A stretch of 48,346 nucleotides of DNA from Caldilineaceae bacterium SB0662_bin_25. Lineage in GTDB: Bacteria; Chloroflexota; Anaerolineae; Caldilineales; Caldilineaceae. This document shows positions 16,856 through 25,315 of the stretch, piece after piece (the first letter of the stretch is position 1; each line of letters opens with the position of its first letter). A program made the position numbers and the translations under genes. Below the pieces are notes generated by a model that saw nothing but the letters and a program-made list of their open reading frames with translations, was not told where the DNA came from and made no database searches. The stretch lies in contig VXOE01000034.1 of NCBI GenBank assembly GCA_009840225.1, positions 1 through 48,346 on the forward strand, read 5' to 3'.

Positions 16856-17242
16856 AGGCGAGCGGTAGCCGTTCCTTAGTGACAAAGTCCCCGCGATGTT
16901 GAGGTTTCACGGCTTAGACTTCAGTAGGGCACTCCGCTTTTCGAGTAGGTTTCATAAAGGTTGACACCCATGCCGCACGGTTAACCCAGCGGCTGCGAAT
17001 CGCGCGCGAAAGAAGGGCAGTACGGGAGCGGCTACATTAGCGGTAGTCTTTAACATGGTGCGTATTCAGCACATAAAATGATAGTAACATATTTTGAAAA
17101 TTTGCACGAATGTGCTATATTGATCTGTGGTGTGCGGCAGAGGGTCGGAGGTGCGAGGAGATTGGGGCAAGCAAATATCTGACTCCCACCACTTTCATTC
17201 AAGAGACTGAGAACTAGGTTCTTGTATGGCTAGGAGTGACCG
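16856..17242 (+). other. Intergenic region before the HNH/Argonaute operon
   Basis: No gene seen. Base composition drops from GC-rich to AT-rich at about 17040, marking the probable left boundary of the acquired HNH/Argonaute segment. The promoter is described separately. Confidence 0.4.
17094..17121 (+). promoter_or_regulatory. Promoter with internal palindrome for the HNH/Argonaute operon
   Basis: TTGAAA (17094-17099), a 16-nt spacer and TATATT (17116-17121) form a plausible sigma70 promoter 120 bp before the HNH gene. The palindrome GCAC-GAAT-GTGC (17104-17115) fills the spacer, a position where a bound repressor would block RNA polymerase. Confidence 0.5.
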
Positions 17243-18532
17243 ATGGCAGAATATAGGATGAGTATCCCGCAGAGAGAGAAAAATATCTTATTCGCAAAGT
17301 CAGGCAATCGTTGTGCGTTTCATAATTGTGAGATGCCAGTGATTGCGGATGAAGGCGACGAAAGCAAACCTCTAGCTGAAATGGCACACATGATTGCGTA
17401 TGCCGACGATGGGCCGAGAGCAGATCCTGCTCTGCCGAAAGAGGAGAAGAATAAAGCGTCAAACTTGATTTTGTTGTGTCCAACCCATCACTCCCTCGTG
17501 GACAAATTTGAGTGTCAATACAATATCCATGTTCTCCGAGAAATGAAGCTGCAGCACGAACGAAAATTTAGCCAATCTCCGCACAGTAGCAAGCCCCCCA
17601 AGCTAGTTACGGAATCCCTACATGCGTCAATTCTTCCTCTATCACACTTGCCTTTTGCTGTTTTTGCCGCTGAAACGGATTACACCAAGGCCAATATCCG
17701 ATCCCTTTTTGACGTGCTGAACAATCAGACCGGAAGAAGGACGCTCTATGCTTTTGAATTGAGGGACAAGAAACTATATACATTTCATGATTTGCGCCAA
17801 GCTGGTAATCCGTTCCGGGGAACTTACGATCAGCCTACCGTTGAAATGTTAAGATCTACGGAATTATGGGATTCACCTGATGAACACAGGTTGTATGTAG
17901 CATTACTCAATCGCACGTTGAGAGGCTTTCTCAGCATTAAGGGTGTAGCGTATGACGACCGCCACTATAGATACTTCTTTTTGCCAGGAGAAAAAGAGCT
18001 AAAGCGGAAATTCACATATAGGAGTCTTTCGGGTAGGCGAACAACTAAGTCAGTCGTGAATAATCCTGTAACACGAGCGACCGGTCAACCTAAATCTTAC
18101 TGGGTTCACCTCGCGGCAAACTTGTCTTTTCATCAAATCGCATCAAGACAATGGGTCTTAACTATTCGTCCGGAAAGGTATCTGACCAGAGATGGGTCTA
18201 GACCCTACTTCCATTCCTCCATTGGAAGAACTGTAACAAGAATCAAATCGACAATGTACAACTGGCAATATCTTCAAGAAATCCAGTTGTGGCGGGAGTT
18301 CATGACAGGTGCAAAACCGAGACAAATTCTAAATTTTGGAAAGCAGTCGATCGTTATAGAGAACAATCTGCTGAAAGCAGGAATTCAGTGGCTGGGGATA
18401 CCGGATGACCAGAAAGACTTCGTGTTTCAGGAGCATCCGGAAGATTTGTTTACCTCATCTGAGATAGACATTTTAGATGAGGATGAGGACGCATTTTATG
18501 GTGAGTTGTTTCTGGAGGAGGATGAGGAATGA
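17243..18532 (+). CDS. HNH nuclease partner of a short Argonaute (HNH-APAZ-like)
   Basis: The 429-aa product starts at ATG 17243 after AGGAG. The N-terminal HNH domain (about 10-110) has zinc ligands Cys24, Cys29 and Cys79 with His82. Its HNH residues lie in EMAHMIAYADDGPRA (His49) and SNLILLCPTHHSLVD (Asn74, His82/83). Residues about 130-410 are a beta-rich region including WVHLAANLSFHQIASRQW and TIRPERYLTRDGS. I read it as an APAZ-type (Argonaute N/L1/L2-like) domain, and the very acidic tail follows. The stop overlaps the Argonaute start (ATGA), so the two are made together. In known short-Argonaute systems the APAZ partner carries the killing activity, here DNA cleavage. Strikingly AT-rich compared with flanking genes. 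The APAZ call is the least certain part. Confidence 0.8.
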   Translation: MAEYRMSIPQREKNILFAKSGNRCAFHNCEMPVIADEGDESKPLAEMAHMIAYADDGPRADPALPKEEKNKASNLILLCPTHHSLVDKFECQYNIHVLREMKLQHERKFSQSPHSSKPPKLVTESLHASILPLSHLPFAVFAAETDYTKANIRSLFDVLNNQTGRRTLYAFELRDKKLYTFHDLRQAGNPFRGTYDQPTVEMLRSTELWDSPDEHRLYVALLNRTLRGFLSIKGVAYDDRHYRYFFLPGEKELKRKFTYRSLSGRRTTKSVVNNPVTRATGQPKSYWVHLAANLSFHQIASRQWVLTIRPERYLTRDGSRPYFHSSIGRTVTRIKSTMYNWQYLQEIQLWREFMTGAKPRQILNFGKQSIVIENNLLKAGIQWLGIPDDQKDFVFQEHPEDLFTSSEIDILDEDEDAFYGELFLEEDEE

Positions 18533-19983
18533 GATTCACTCAAGGGAGATTCCGCGAAAGCTTCAAGTTAGATGCGCCTCATATGGAACTAAGTTGCTTG
18601 TCTGAGCCAGAGCTATCATTTGCCGATGGTACTACTCATACCAATCCTAAAGTCGGGATTCCGCTATATGGACCGAAGTCCTTAAATACTTCTCGTCACA
18701 AGAACGAAATTCATGTTGGATTTGTTGGAGAAGCTGGGGCAATAGAGAATGTCTTGAAATTCATTGACGATTGTGCTGCTGGTGCGAAGGCTGAAGAGAT
18801 CGACAACGGATCGATGCCTTTTCCTGGTATATCGCCAGAAGTCGGGTACAGATTTGAAATAGTATCTTCAGATGAAACCATCGAAAAAATTACAAATGCT
18901 GAACGAGAAGAAATATTAAGTAGCTCGAATCCTGGAGACCAATTCTCAGGGATGCTCACTCTGGTTGAAGATAAGGTTAGGATTCTGTGCGAAAAGGATC
19001 ATCCTGTCGACTATATTTTTATTGTCTTGACTGAGGACATTTACAAGAAGCTGCGAGTCGTCGACGCAATTGATCCCATATCGGGTAAGGGTGGTGTGCA
19101 GAGGGATTTTCGCCGTGCGCTTAAAGCTCGCTTGATGATATATCAGAAGCCAACACAAATCATCAGAGAGTCTACAACGGGATATATAACTACTGATCGT
19201 AATTTGCAGGATTTGGCAACACGTTCTTGGAACATTGTAACAGGAATGTACTTCAAAGTTGGAGGTCTTCCTTGGGGGCCTGTTGGGTTAGAACCAGCTA
19301 CATGTTTTGTAGGGATTAGTTTTTTTCGTCCACTCGGGGAACCAAGATACATGCGGGCAAGCATTGCGCAAGCATTTAATGAGCATGGTGATGGGCTTGT
19401 CCTTCGAGGGCAGAAGTTTAGATGGGACGATGAGTTAGGGAAATCCCCCAATATGCCTTCTCATTTGGCCGAGCAATTGGTCCGGGAAGTGTTGGTGAGA
19501 TACAAGATGGAGTGCAAGCAACTCCCTCGGCGGGTCGTTATTCACAAGTCATCTCGATACACACCCGATGAGAGAGAAGGTTTCAAAGAAGCTCTCACGG
19601 ACATTCCTGAAGTAGATCTGGTGACTGTCAGTTCTTCGGGAGATTTTCGACTGTTTCGAGAAGGAGAATATCCTCCTCTTCGAGGCACCTTGATGCATAT
19701 CGGAGACAACTATCTCTTGTATGCCACGGGATACATACCTGGACTGAAGAAATATCCGCACGGACATGTCCCAGCCCCTCTTCGAATCGTAGATCATTAC
19801 GGCGACACTACAAAAGCGCAGTTGCTGACTGAAATTCTTAGTCTAACAAAGATGAATTGGAATACGGCGAATGTTGATGGAGTTTTTCCTATCACACTGC
19901 GGTTCGCCCGATTAGTCGGTGAAATCCTTCGAGAGATTCCTCCAGATAGAGAGCCAAATCCGAAATACTCATACTACATGTAA
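18529..19983 (+). CDS. Short prokaryotic Argonaute (MID-PIWI, catalytically inactive)
   Basis: 484 aa from ATG 18529. The protein has only MID (about 155-245; YIFIVLTEDIYKKL, RDFRRALKARLMIYQ, TRSWNIVTGMYFKVGG) and PIWI (about 250-484) regions after a short N-terminal segment, as in short pAgos. PIWI hallmarks include CFVGISFFRP, RRVVIHKSSRYTPDEREGF and the C-terminal FPITLRFARLVGEIL ending in YSYYM. The first catalytic Asp of the DEDX tetrad is replaced (GIS), so it should bind guide and target without cutting. By family knowledge such proteins use small RNA guides to detect invader DNA and activate their partner, here the HNH protein encoded directly upstream. The low GC shows recent acquisition. 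Confidence 0.88.
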   Translation: MRFTQGRFRESFKLDAPHMELSCLSEPELSFADGTTHTNPKVGIPLYGPKSLNTSRHKNEIHVGFVGEAGAIENVLKFIDDCAAGAKAEEIDNGSMPFPGISPEVGYRFEIVSSDETIEKITNAEREEILSSSNPGDQFSGMLTLVEDKVRILCEKDHPVDYIFIVLTEDIYKKLRVVDAIDPISGKGGVQRDFRRALKARLMIYQKPTQIIRESTTGYITTDRNLQDLATRSWNIVTGMYFKVGGLPWGPVGLEPATCFVGISFFRPLGEPRYMRASIAQAFNEHGDGLVLRGQKFRWDDELGKSPNMPSHLAEQLVREVLVRYKMECKQLPRRVVIHKSSRYTPDEREGFKEALTDIPEVDLVTVSSSGDFRLFREGEYPPLRGTLMHIGDNYLLYATGYIPGLKKYPHGHVPAPLRIVDHYGDTTKAQLLTEILSLTKMNWNTANVDGVFPITLRFARLVGEILREIPPDREPNPKYSYYM

Positions 19984-20004
19984 GCAAGCACAGCTTCACT
20001 TTAT

Positions 20005-20856
20005 TTGACCACTTCGCACTCTTGGAACTCGTCACCACTGGAGAAAAACGTACAATTGACAAGAGGTCCTAAACGAATTAACCGCCCGAGTATCACCTAC
20101 CACTCTCACATATATGACTTGGCCATGAGAGCATCTGGCGAGGCAATGGCTCTCGGGCTGGAACTGTCACGGTATGTGGCCGACCATCCCACTTCAAGCG
20201 ACAGAGACGATTCAAGGCAGGAATTGGGGAGTTTACATAATCGGGCCGCGACTTTGAGACAGGCCGTTGACAAACTACTGTCGGCTCTCCCTCCTGATGC
20301 GGGCATCAATTTACACTCTTTGAGAAGGCACCTCAATTGGATTGATCGCCGGCTGGAAGAGAATGCCCCTTCGTTATGCGTGCAGGATCCAATTGACATT
20401 GTGCGCAGCGACATACCAGGAGTCCTCAAACAATTTGACAAATGGTATGCCAGTCAATCGGGCCTTGATCAAGACCTCAGCGCCCGGCTCAAGCCATTCA
20501 TAGAATCGGGGCAACTGGATGCCGCGGTCAGAGCGGCATGGCCCATTTTCAAGACGAGGATGGTCGATCGGTTTGGTATTTCCGAGGCGGTCGACGGTCA
20601 CAAGCTCGTTGTTGCGATATTTGGTCCCAACGGCGCCACGGCAGGACGGTTGCCGGACGAAAAACGCGAAGGGTATCTGAACCTTTTCAAGGGGCTATAC
20701 GCACTCAGCCGCAACCCGCTATCGCACAATGACATTCGTCCCAACCCGGCTGAGGCAGAAGCTGCTCTCTTGTTGATCAGCACCACACTAACGAAGGTCG
20801 AGAAACTTCCAGCCGAGAAGCGTCCCTCGAAGGAAGGAGCGGGGGTCACTTCTTGA
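20005..20856 (+). CDS. TIGR02391/Hypoth_Ymh family protein in the type I RM locus
   Basis: The 283-aa frame starts at TTG 20005; ATG 20125 is a possible start with fewer residues, and the ribosome site is weak for both. The N-terminal 170 residues are helical (LGSLHNRAATLRQAVDKLL, HLNWIDRRLEENAP). The C-terminal part matches the Ymh family: AAVRAAWPIFKTRMVDRFGI, then GYLNLFKGLYALSRNPLSHN. Its RNP.SH motif recalls the Rx4-6H of HEPN-like RNases. Members often sit between hsdM/hsdS genes or in defence islands, with an unproven role in phage-triggered shutdown. The stop overlaps the hsdS start (TTGA), so the pair is co-translated. Confidence 0.7.
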   Translation: MTTSHSWNSSPLEKNVQLTRGPKRINRPSITYHSHIYDLAMRASGEAMALGLELSRYVADHPTSSDRDDSRQELGSLHNRAATLRQAVDKLLSALPPDAGINLHSLRRHLNWIDRRLEENAPSLCVQDPIDIVRSDIPGVLKQFDKWYASQSGLDQDLSARLKPFIESGQLDAAVRAAWPIFKTRMVDRFGISEAVDGHKLVVAIFGPNGATAGRLPDEKREGYLNLFKGLYALSRNPLSHNDIRPNPAEAEAALLLISTTLTKVEKLPAEKRPSKEGAGVTS

Positions 20857-22211
20857 TTGCAAATCTCCCACCCTACTCTGCCTACAAGCCCTCTGGCGTC
20901 GAATGGCTTGACGATGTGCCAGCGCAATGGGAGGTGCGTCCACTCAAACACTGGGTGGGAATAAATGAGACGGTCTTATCCGAAGCAACCGATTCTGACT
21001 TTGGTTTTGATTATTTGGAAATCGGCGCAGTCAGCGCCGGTGTGCTGACTGATGAACCTCGTCGAATCCGCTTCGGAGACGCACCGTCTCGAGCCAGACG
21101 CGTAGTAAGTAGAGGAGACACAATCGTTTCAACAGTGCGCTCTTACCTGAAAGCGGTATGGTTCGCAAATGAAACGGATAGTGTTCTGATTTGTTCAACA
21201 GGATTTGCAGTTCTTACGCCACGTCAGGGGACTATTCCCCAATACGTAGGCTATTTGGTTCAGAGTTGTTCATTTATCGATCAAATGACAGCTGAATCAG
21301 TTGGAATTGCCTATCCCGCCATTTCTGAAGGCAGGTTCAGTTCATCTCGCGTTTGTATCCCTCCCCTCGCCGAACAGCGCGCCATCGCCCGCTACCTAGA
21401 CCACGTGGACCGGCGTATCCAGCGCTACATTGAGGCCAAGGAGAAGCTGATCGCGCTACTGCAGGAGGCCCGCCAAGCCACTATCCAGCGGGCCGTCACG
21501 CGTGGTCTTGACCCCGGCGTTCCTCTCAAGCCTTCCGGCGTCGACTGGCTGGGGGATGTGCCCGCGCATTGGGAGGTGCGGCGGCTCCGGACTCTTGGCG
21601 AAGCGATAATCGGCCTTACCTATTCCCCGCAAGATGTCGTGGACGAAGAAGAAGGGACTCTCGTTCTGCGGGCTTCTAACATTTCTGAGGGGAGGATTGT
21701 GTACGGGGATAATGTTTATGTCAGATGTTCAGTACCTGACCGGCTTGTTGCTCAAGTTGGTGACATTCTCATCTGTTCCAGAAGCGGTAGCCGAGCATTG
21801 ATAGGAAAGAATGCCAGGATTGATTCAGCTTTGTCCGGGGCAACATTCGGTGCATTCATGACCATCTTTAGAAGCAAGCACAATGACTACCTACACTGTA
21901 TCTTCAATTCCAAACTGTTTGAATATCAGTCCGGTGCATTCCTCACTTCCACTATCAACCAACTTACCCTGGGCATCCTCAACAACTTCAAGATTCCGTG
22001 GCCCCCTCTCGCGGAACAGAAGGAGATAGCCGCCCACGTCGACAAAACCACCGCCGGCATTGACGCGGCCATCGACAACGCCCGACGCCAAGTCGGGTTT
22101 ATGATCGAATACCGTGCCAGCCTGATCGCGCACGTGGTCACCGGCAAGCTGGATGTGCGCGCCGCGGCCGAGCACCTGCCGCAAGAAGCTCGCGAGCTGG
22201 CGGTCAGTTGA
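20853..22211 (+). CDS. hsdS: Type I restriction-modification specificity subunit HsdS
   Basis: 452 aa from TTG 20853, overlapping the previous stop. Two target-recognition domains with the usual repeated layout each begin KPSGVEWLDDVPAQWEVRPL / KPSGVDWLGDVPAHWEVRRL. Each ends IPPLAEQRAIARYLD / WPPLAEQKEIAAHVD, followed by a long conserved helix. The helices (RIQRYIEAKEKLIALLQEAR and QVGFMIEYRASLIAHVVTG) form the spacer that docks HsdM. Each domain reads one half of a bipartite DNA target. Lower GC and more divergent codon use than hsdM and hsdR suggest that the specificity subunit has been exchanged. The target sequence cannot be predicted here. Confidence 0.93.
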   Translation: MIANLPPYSAYKPSGVEWLDDVPAQWEVRPLKHWVGINETVLSEATDSDFGFDYLEIGAVSAGVLTDEPRRIRFGDAPSRARRVVSRGDTIVSTVRSYLKAVWFANETDSVLICSTGFAVLTPRQGTIPQYVGYLVQSCSFIDQMTAESVGIAYPAISEGRFSSSRVCIPPLAEQRAIARYLDHVDRRIQRYIEAKEKLIALLQEARQATIQRAVTRGLDPGVPLKPSGVDWLGDVPAHWEVRRLRTLGEAIIGLTYSPQDVVDEEEGTLVLRASNISEGRIVYGDNVYVRCSVPDRLVAQVGDILICSRSGSRALIGKNARIDSALSGATFGAFMTIFRSKHNDYLHCIFNSKLFEYQSGAFLTSTINQLTLGILNNFKIPWPPLAEQKEIAAHVDKTTAGIDAAIDNARRQVGFMIEYRASLIAHVVTGKLDVRAAAEHLPQEARELAVS

Positions 22212-22249
22212 CGACGAAGCCCGCAAACCCGTACACTTGCGCACAGTCC

Positions 22250-22497
22250 GATTCCACCACTTTATCGACCTCAAGGTTGTTATGTTCGAGCCGGGCGGCG
22301 GACCGTCAGACGAGCGAATCAATCAAACAGAGGGTGTGCCCAAGATGACTGCGGGCCGGGCCGCGCCGGCCGGCCTGATGGACCGCTATACACGCGCGCT
22401 GCTGGACCCGTTCGTGACCCTGCTGGAGGTGCACAAGCTCCTGTATTTCATGCAGGCGTCCGGCGAGCCGCTGGGGCTCAGGTACCGGAAGGCGGCC
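22250..22497 (+). pseudogene. darG: DarG antitoxin fragment cut by an IS5-family insertion
   Basis: The frame reads VVMFEPGGGPSDERINQTEG, VPKMTAGRAAPAGLMDRYTR and LLEVHKLLYFMQASGEPLGL. This matches the stretch after the macrodomain in DarG, the ADP-ribosyl-DNA glycohydrolase antitoxin of DarT. The catalytic macrodomain is missing upstream (hsdS ends at 22211), and the downstream part is absent beyond the IS element. No darT is visible. It is a dead fragment that records a former DarTG module in this island. Confidence 0.7.
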
Positions 22498-23324
22498 TAA
22501 GAAGCTGTTTGAAAAGAGTCAATTGGTGCCAGGCGGCGTACCATGAGACGACTCATAGCGATATGGATCAAGGCGACACTGCTTTCGGACAGTCGTTCAT
22601 AGTCTTTGCAGAGGCGACGATTGAGGCCAAGCCAAGCGAAGGTGCGTTCCACCACCCAACGACGGGGCAATACGGAGAAACCCTTTTGCTCTTGCGGGCG
22701 CAGGACAGGTTGGAGGCGAAAGCGAAAAGGCTGCGCAACCCATCTCTGCAAAGAGCCGCGATGGGCGCCGTCAACCCAGATGAGACGCAGTTTCCGGCCG
22801 AAACCGCAGTCTCGTCTGAGCAGTTGCCGTGCCCCATCGCGGTCAGGCAGGTCGGCAGCAGTGACCAGGACGGCCAATGTGAGTCCCAGCGTATCGACGA
22901 GAAGATGCCGTTTCCGTCCTGTGATGCGTCTGCCGCCATCGCAGCCTCGCACACCTGCCGGTGTATGGCCAGTCTTGACTGTCTGACTGTCGATACTGCC
23001 AGCCGTTGGATGCTTGTGTCGTCCGACTCGATGACGAACCCGCACTCTGAGCGTGTCGTGCAACCTGCGCCAGGCGCCATCGTCCCGCCACTGCCTGAAG
23101 TAGGTGTAAACGCTCTGCCACGGCGGAAAGTCACTCGGCAGCATCCGCCACTGGATGCCACCCACAGTCAGGTAGAGCATGGCATCAACCACCAGGCGCA
23201 TATCCAGGCTGCGTGGTCGCCCACCCGGTTTGGCTGCGGGAATCAGATGCTGGATAATAGACCACTGGCTGTCAGTCAAATCTGTTGGGTATCGTTTTGT
23301 TTTCACAAAAACTACGTATCCCAT
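22497..23324 (-). CDS. IS5-family DDE transposase
   Basis: 275 aa, full length, with no visible lesion. The N-terminal helix-turn-helix region (TDLTDSQWSIIQHLIP, GGIQWRMLPSDFPPWQSVYT) is followed by an RNase H-type catalytic core. The acidic residues lie in SIDSQTVK (D), IWVDGAHRG (D) and RWVVERTFAWLGLNRR (E), the last being the IS5 Y/R-rich signature region. The stop codon TAG at 22497-22499 is completed by flanking DNA outside the left inverted repeat. It moves its own element by cut-and-paste. Confidence 0.92.
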   Translation of the reverse strand: MGYVVFVKTKRYPTDLTDSQWSIIQHLIPAAKPGGRPRSLDMRLVVDAMLYLTVGGIQWRMLPSDFPPWQSVYTYFRQWRDDGAWRRLHDTLRVRVRHRVGRHKHPTAGSIDSQTVKTGHTPAGVRGCDGGRRITGRKRHLLVDTLGLTLAVLVTAADLPDRDGARQLLRRDCGFGRKLRLIWVDGAHRGSLQRWVAQPFRFRLQPVLRPQEQKGFSVLPRRWVVERTFAWLGLNRRLCKDYERLSESSVALIHIAMSRLMVRRLAPIDSFQTAS

Positions 23325-23361
23325 AATTTGGCCGACAGCCTTTACTTTTCAAACAGCCTCT
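22500..23361. mobile_element. IS5-family insertion sequence (about 862 bp)
   Basis: Terminal inverted repeats AGAAGCTGTTTGAAAAG (left, from 22500) and AGAGGCTGTTTGAAAAG (right, complement, ending 23361) differ at one base. TA dinucleotides at 22498-22499 and 23362-23363 could be the target duplication. It sits at the 3' end of the DarG fragment and appears intact. Confidence 0.85.
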
Positions 23362-23447
23362 TAGACGCATAGGGAAACGCGAAGCTTGTTGCTAGTCCGG
23401 CGAGGTAAGCCTTTCTATCCAGAAGACATGGATCGGTGGGGTCGCAG

Positions 23448-24854
23448 ATGTTGACACCCGAACAAGCAATACCTCTCACTGCCTCCGGCGAGTCCGAGAC
23501 GCTGGAGTTCAAGAGCACTACAGGCGCGCGCCGGGAGGCGGCCATGACGGTGTGCGCCTTCCTGAACCAGGACGGCGGGCAGGTGTTGTTCGGCGTAACA
23601 CCGGTCGGGGCCGTGGTGGGGCAGCAGGTCGGCGAGCACACCATCGAGGAGTTGAGCGCCGAGCTGCAGCGCATCGAGCCTCCGGCGTTCCCGACAGTGG
23701 AAAGGGTCCCCGTGGACGGCGGCCGGGAGGTCATCATAGTGACCGCTGCCCAGGGCGCGTCGAGACCGTATACCTATCGAGGCAGCGCCTACCGGCGGGT
23801 CGGGAACACCACTCTGGCAATGTCCGCCGACGAGTACAACCGGATGCTCTTCGAGCGGATGCATAGCGAACAGCGCTGGGAGAACCAGCCCGCCGGGTGG
23901 TCAGTCGACGATCTCGACGCGGCCGAGATTCGACGGACGGTCGCGGAGGCGGTCCGGCGCGGGCGACTTGAGGAGCCTGCAGGTGGAGACCCGTCCGACC
24001 TGCTGCGGGGACTCGGTCTGCTGCGTGACGGGGTGCTCCTTCGGGCGGCGGCGGTGCTGTTCGGCAGTTCGGAGCGGCTGGAGGTCGAGATGCCGCAGTG
24101 CCTGCTGCGCGTCGCCCGCTTCCGCGGGACCGACCGGATGGAGTTCCTGGACAATCGCCAATTCAACGGCAACGCGTTCACGCTCCTCGCGAGCGCAGAG
24201 CGGTTCCTGCGCGACACACTGCCCATCGCCGGGCGGTTCGAGCAGGACCGCTTCGAGCGGATCGACGAGCCGCTGTATCCGCCCCTGGCCACGCGCGAGG
24301 CGCTGGCGAACGCCCTGTGCCACCGCGACTACTCCATCGGCGGCGGCTCGGTTGGCATAGCGATCTACGACGACCGGCTGGAAATCAGTTCCTCCGGCTC
24401 CCTGCACTTCGGCCTGACGCCAGAGAAGCTGTTCGAGCCGCATGAGTCAAGGCCGTGGAACCCGTTGATCGCCCGCACCTTCTACCGGCGCGGGATTATC
24501 GAGGAGTGGGGTAGCGGAACACTTAAGATGGCAGACTTGGCGAGCAGGGCCGGGCTCCCGGTCCCGGAGATCGACGATGACGGCGGGGCTGTCACTGTGC
24601 GGTTCCGGCGCGGTCAGTTCGTTCCGCTGCCGACCCCTGGCGGCATAAGCGAGGCTGAAGCGCGGCGGGAGATGATACTCGCGCTGCTGGACAGAACGAG
24701 GGATGGTTTGACGCGCCGTGAGCTTCATGCGCGTTTGGGTTCTGGCGTGACTGAACGGCAGGTGCGGAGGGCGCTTGAGGAGTTGAGGGACAGAGGGTTG
24801 ATCATCTCCACAAATCGCGGGCCGTTGACGCGCTGGAAGCAGCGGGCGCGATAG
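23448..24854 (+). CDS. AlbA_2 (Schlafen-type) DNA-binding / ATP-binding protein
   Basis: I chose ATG 23448 (MLTPEQAIPL) after GGTGGGG; GTG 23436 is also in frame. The product is 468 aa. An AlbA_2/Schlafen-like domain (about 12-130) has SETLEFKSTTGARREAAMTV, FLNQDGGQVLFGVTPVGAVV and YRGSAYRRVGNTTLAMS. A GHKL-ATPase-like HATPase_c_4 region (about 255-385) includes LATREALANALCHRDYSIGG and FYRRGIIEEWGSGTLKM, and a winged-helix tail (about 410-465) closes the protein. Proteins of this build are common near restriction and other defence genes, and some act in phage response. Its location just after the IS and before hsdR fits. The biochemical role is unknown. Confidence 0.85.
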   Translation: MLTPEQAIPLTASGESETLEFKSTTGARREAAMTVCAFLNQDGGQVLFGVTPVGAVVGQQVGEHTIEELSAELQRIEPPAFPTVERVPVDGGREVIIVTAAQGASRPYTYRGSAYRRVGNTTLAMSADEYNRMLFERMHSEQRWENQPAGWSVDDLDAAEIRRTVAEAVRRGRLEEPAGGDPSDLLRGLGLLRDGVLLRAAAVLFGSSERLEVEMPQCLLRVARFRGTDRMEFLDNRQFNGNAFTLLASAERFLRDTLPIAGRFEQDRFERIDEPLYPPLATREALANALCHRDYSIGGGSVGIAIYDDRLEISSSGSLHFGLTPEKLFEPHESRPWNPLIARTFYRRGIIEEWGSGTLKMADLASRAGLPVPEIDDDGGAVTVRFRRGQFVPLPTPGGISEAEARREMILALLDRTRDGLTRRELHARLGSGVTERQVRRALEELRDRGLIISTNRGPLTRWKQRAR

Positions 24855-24943
24855 GGGCGCGATGGGAGTCAGACAGGGGGCCGATAGGGGCGCGATGGGA
24901 GGCCTATTGGAGCGCAGATGGGGGCGAAACAGGGTCCACAGCC

Positions 24944-24994
24944 ATGACTGAGCTGAAGATCACTGAGGCCATCACCGTCCAGTTTCCGATGGTA
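24944..24994 (+). pseudogene. Possible N-terminal remnant of a second HsdR-like protein
   Basis: ATG 24944 opens MTELKITEAITVQFPMV, which resembles the first residues of one subgroup of type I HsdR subunits. The sequence then stops looking like protein and runs into the interspersed repeat at 25038. Seventeen residues are too few for certainty. Confidence 0.3.
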
Positions 24995-25037
24995 CAGTTC
25001 CGGGCGCGGAGTGGAAGGTCTCGTCTGCAGGATGGTG

Positions 25038-25065
25038 AAGGGCGCCCACAAGGGGCGCCCCACAG
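25038..25065 (-). repeat. Interspersed palindrome, inverted orientation
   Basis: AGGGCGCCC-ACAAG-GGGCGCCCC is the reverse orientation of the hairpin repeat found elsewhere in the window, with perfect arms. Confidence 0.7.
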
Positions 25066-25190
25066 GCGGCTGCGCTGGGTATCAGCCGCCGGGCGGCGGT
25101 CCGCCGGCTCGCAGATGCGCCAGTTCCTTTACAGATTTTGCCCGTTATGCTAGGATTTGTTTCCGTAGGGGTTACCCCTAGTTAACCCTT

Positions 25191-25315
25191 ATGTCTTAAT
25201 CTCGCCTGCCGGCCGCCAGCCGGTGCCCAAGGCCCGCCAACCGGCGGGCTTTGCGGTTTTTTGGGGTTTGATCTCTTTTTGCGATCTGTTACCATGGGCG
25301 GTGAGATTAAGACAT
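25191..25315. repeat. Long-range inverted repeat around a terminator
   Basis: ATGTCTTAATCTC (25191-25203) and its exact reverse complement GAGATTAAGACAT (25303-25315) flank 99 bp; partial pairing extends inward (GCCTGCC / GGGCGG). A terminator hairpin sits inside. The unit could fold as a roughly 125-nt RNA or be a protein-binding site beside the initiator-like gene that starts 109 bp downstream. Confidence 0.5.
25229..25262 (+). terminator. Rho-independent terminator
   Basis: AAGGCCCGCC-AACC-GGCGGGCTTT forms a 10-bp stem followed by gcgg and six T residues. It would end transcription coming from the AlbA-type gene or from a small RNA within the surrounding inverted repeat. Confidence 0.75.

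Noticed and set aside
18529-19983. Catalytically active Argonaute slicer
   Set aside because: The first tetrad Asp is replaced in CFVGISFFRP and the protein has only MID and PIWI, as in inactive short Argonautes.
22509-23372. Long plus-strand open frame across the IS element
   Set aside because: It is antisense to an intact IS5-family transposase with all catalytic motifs.
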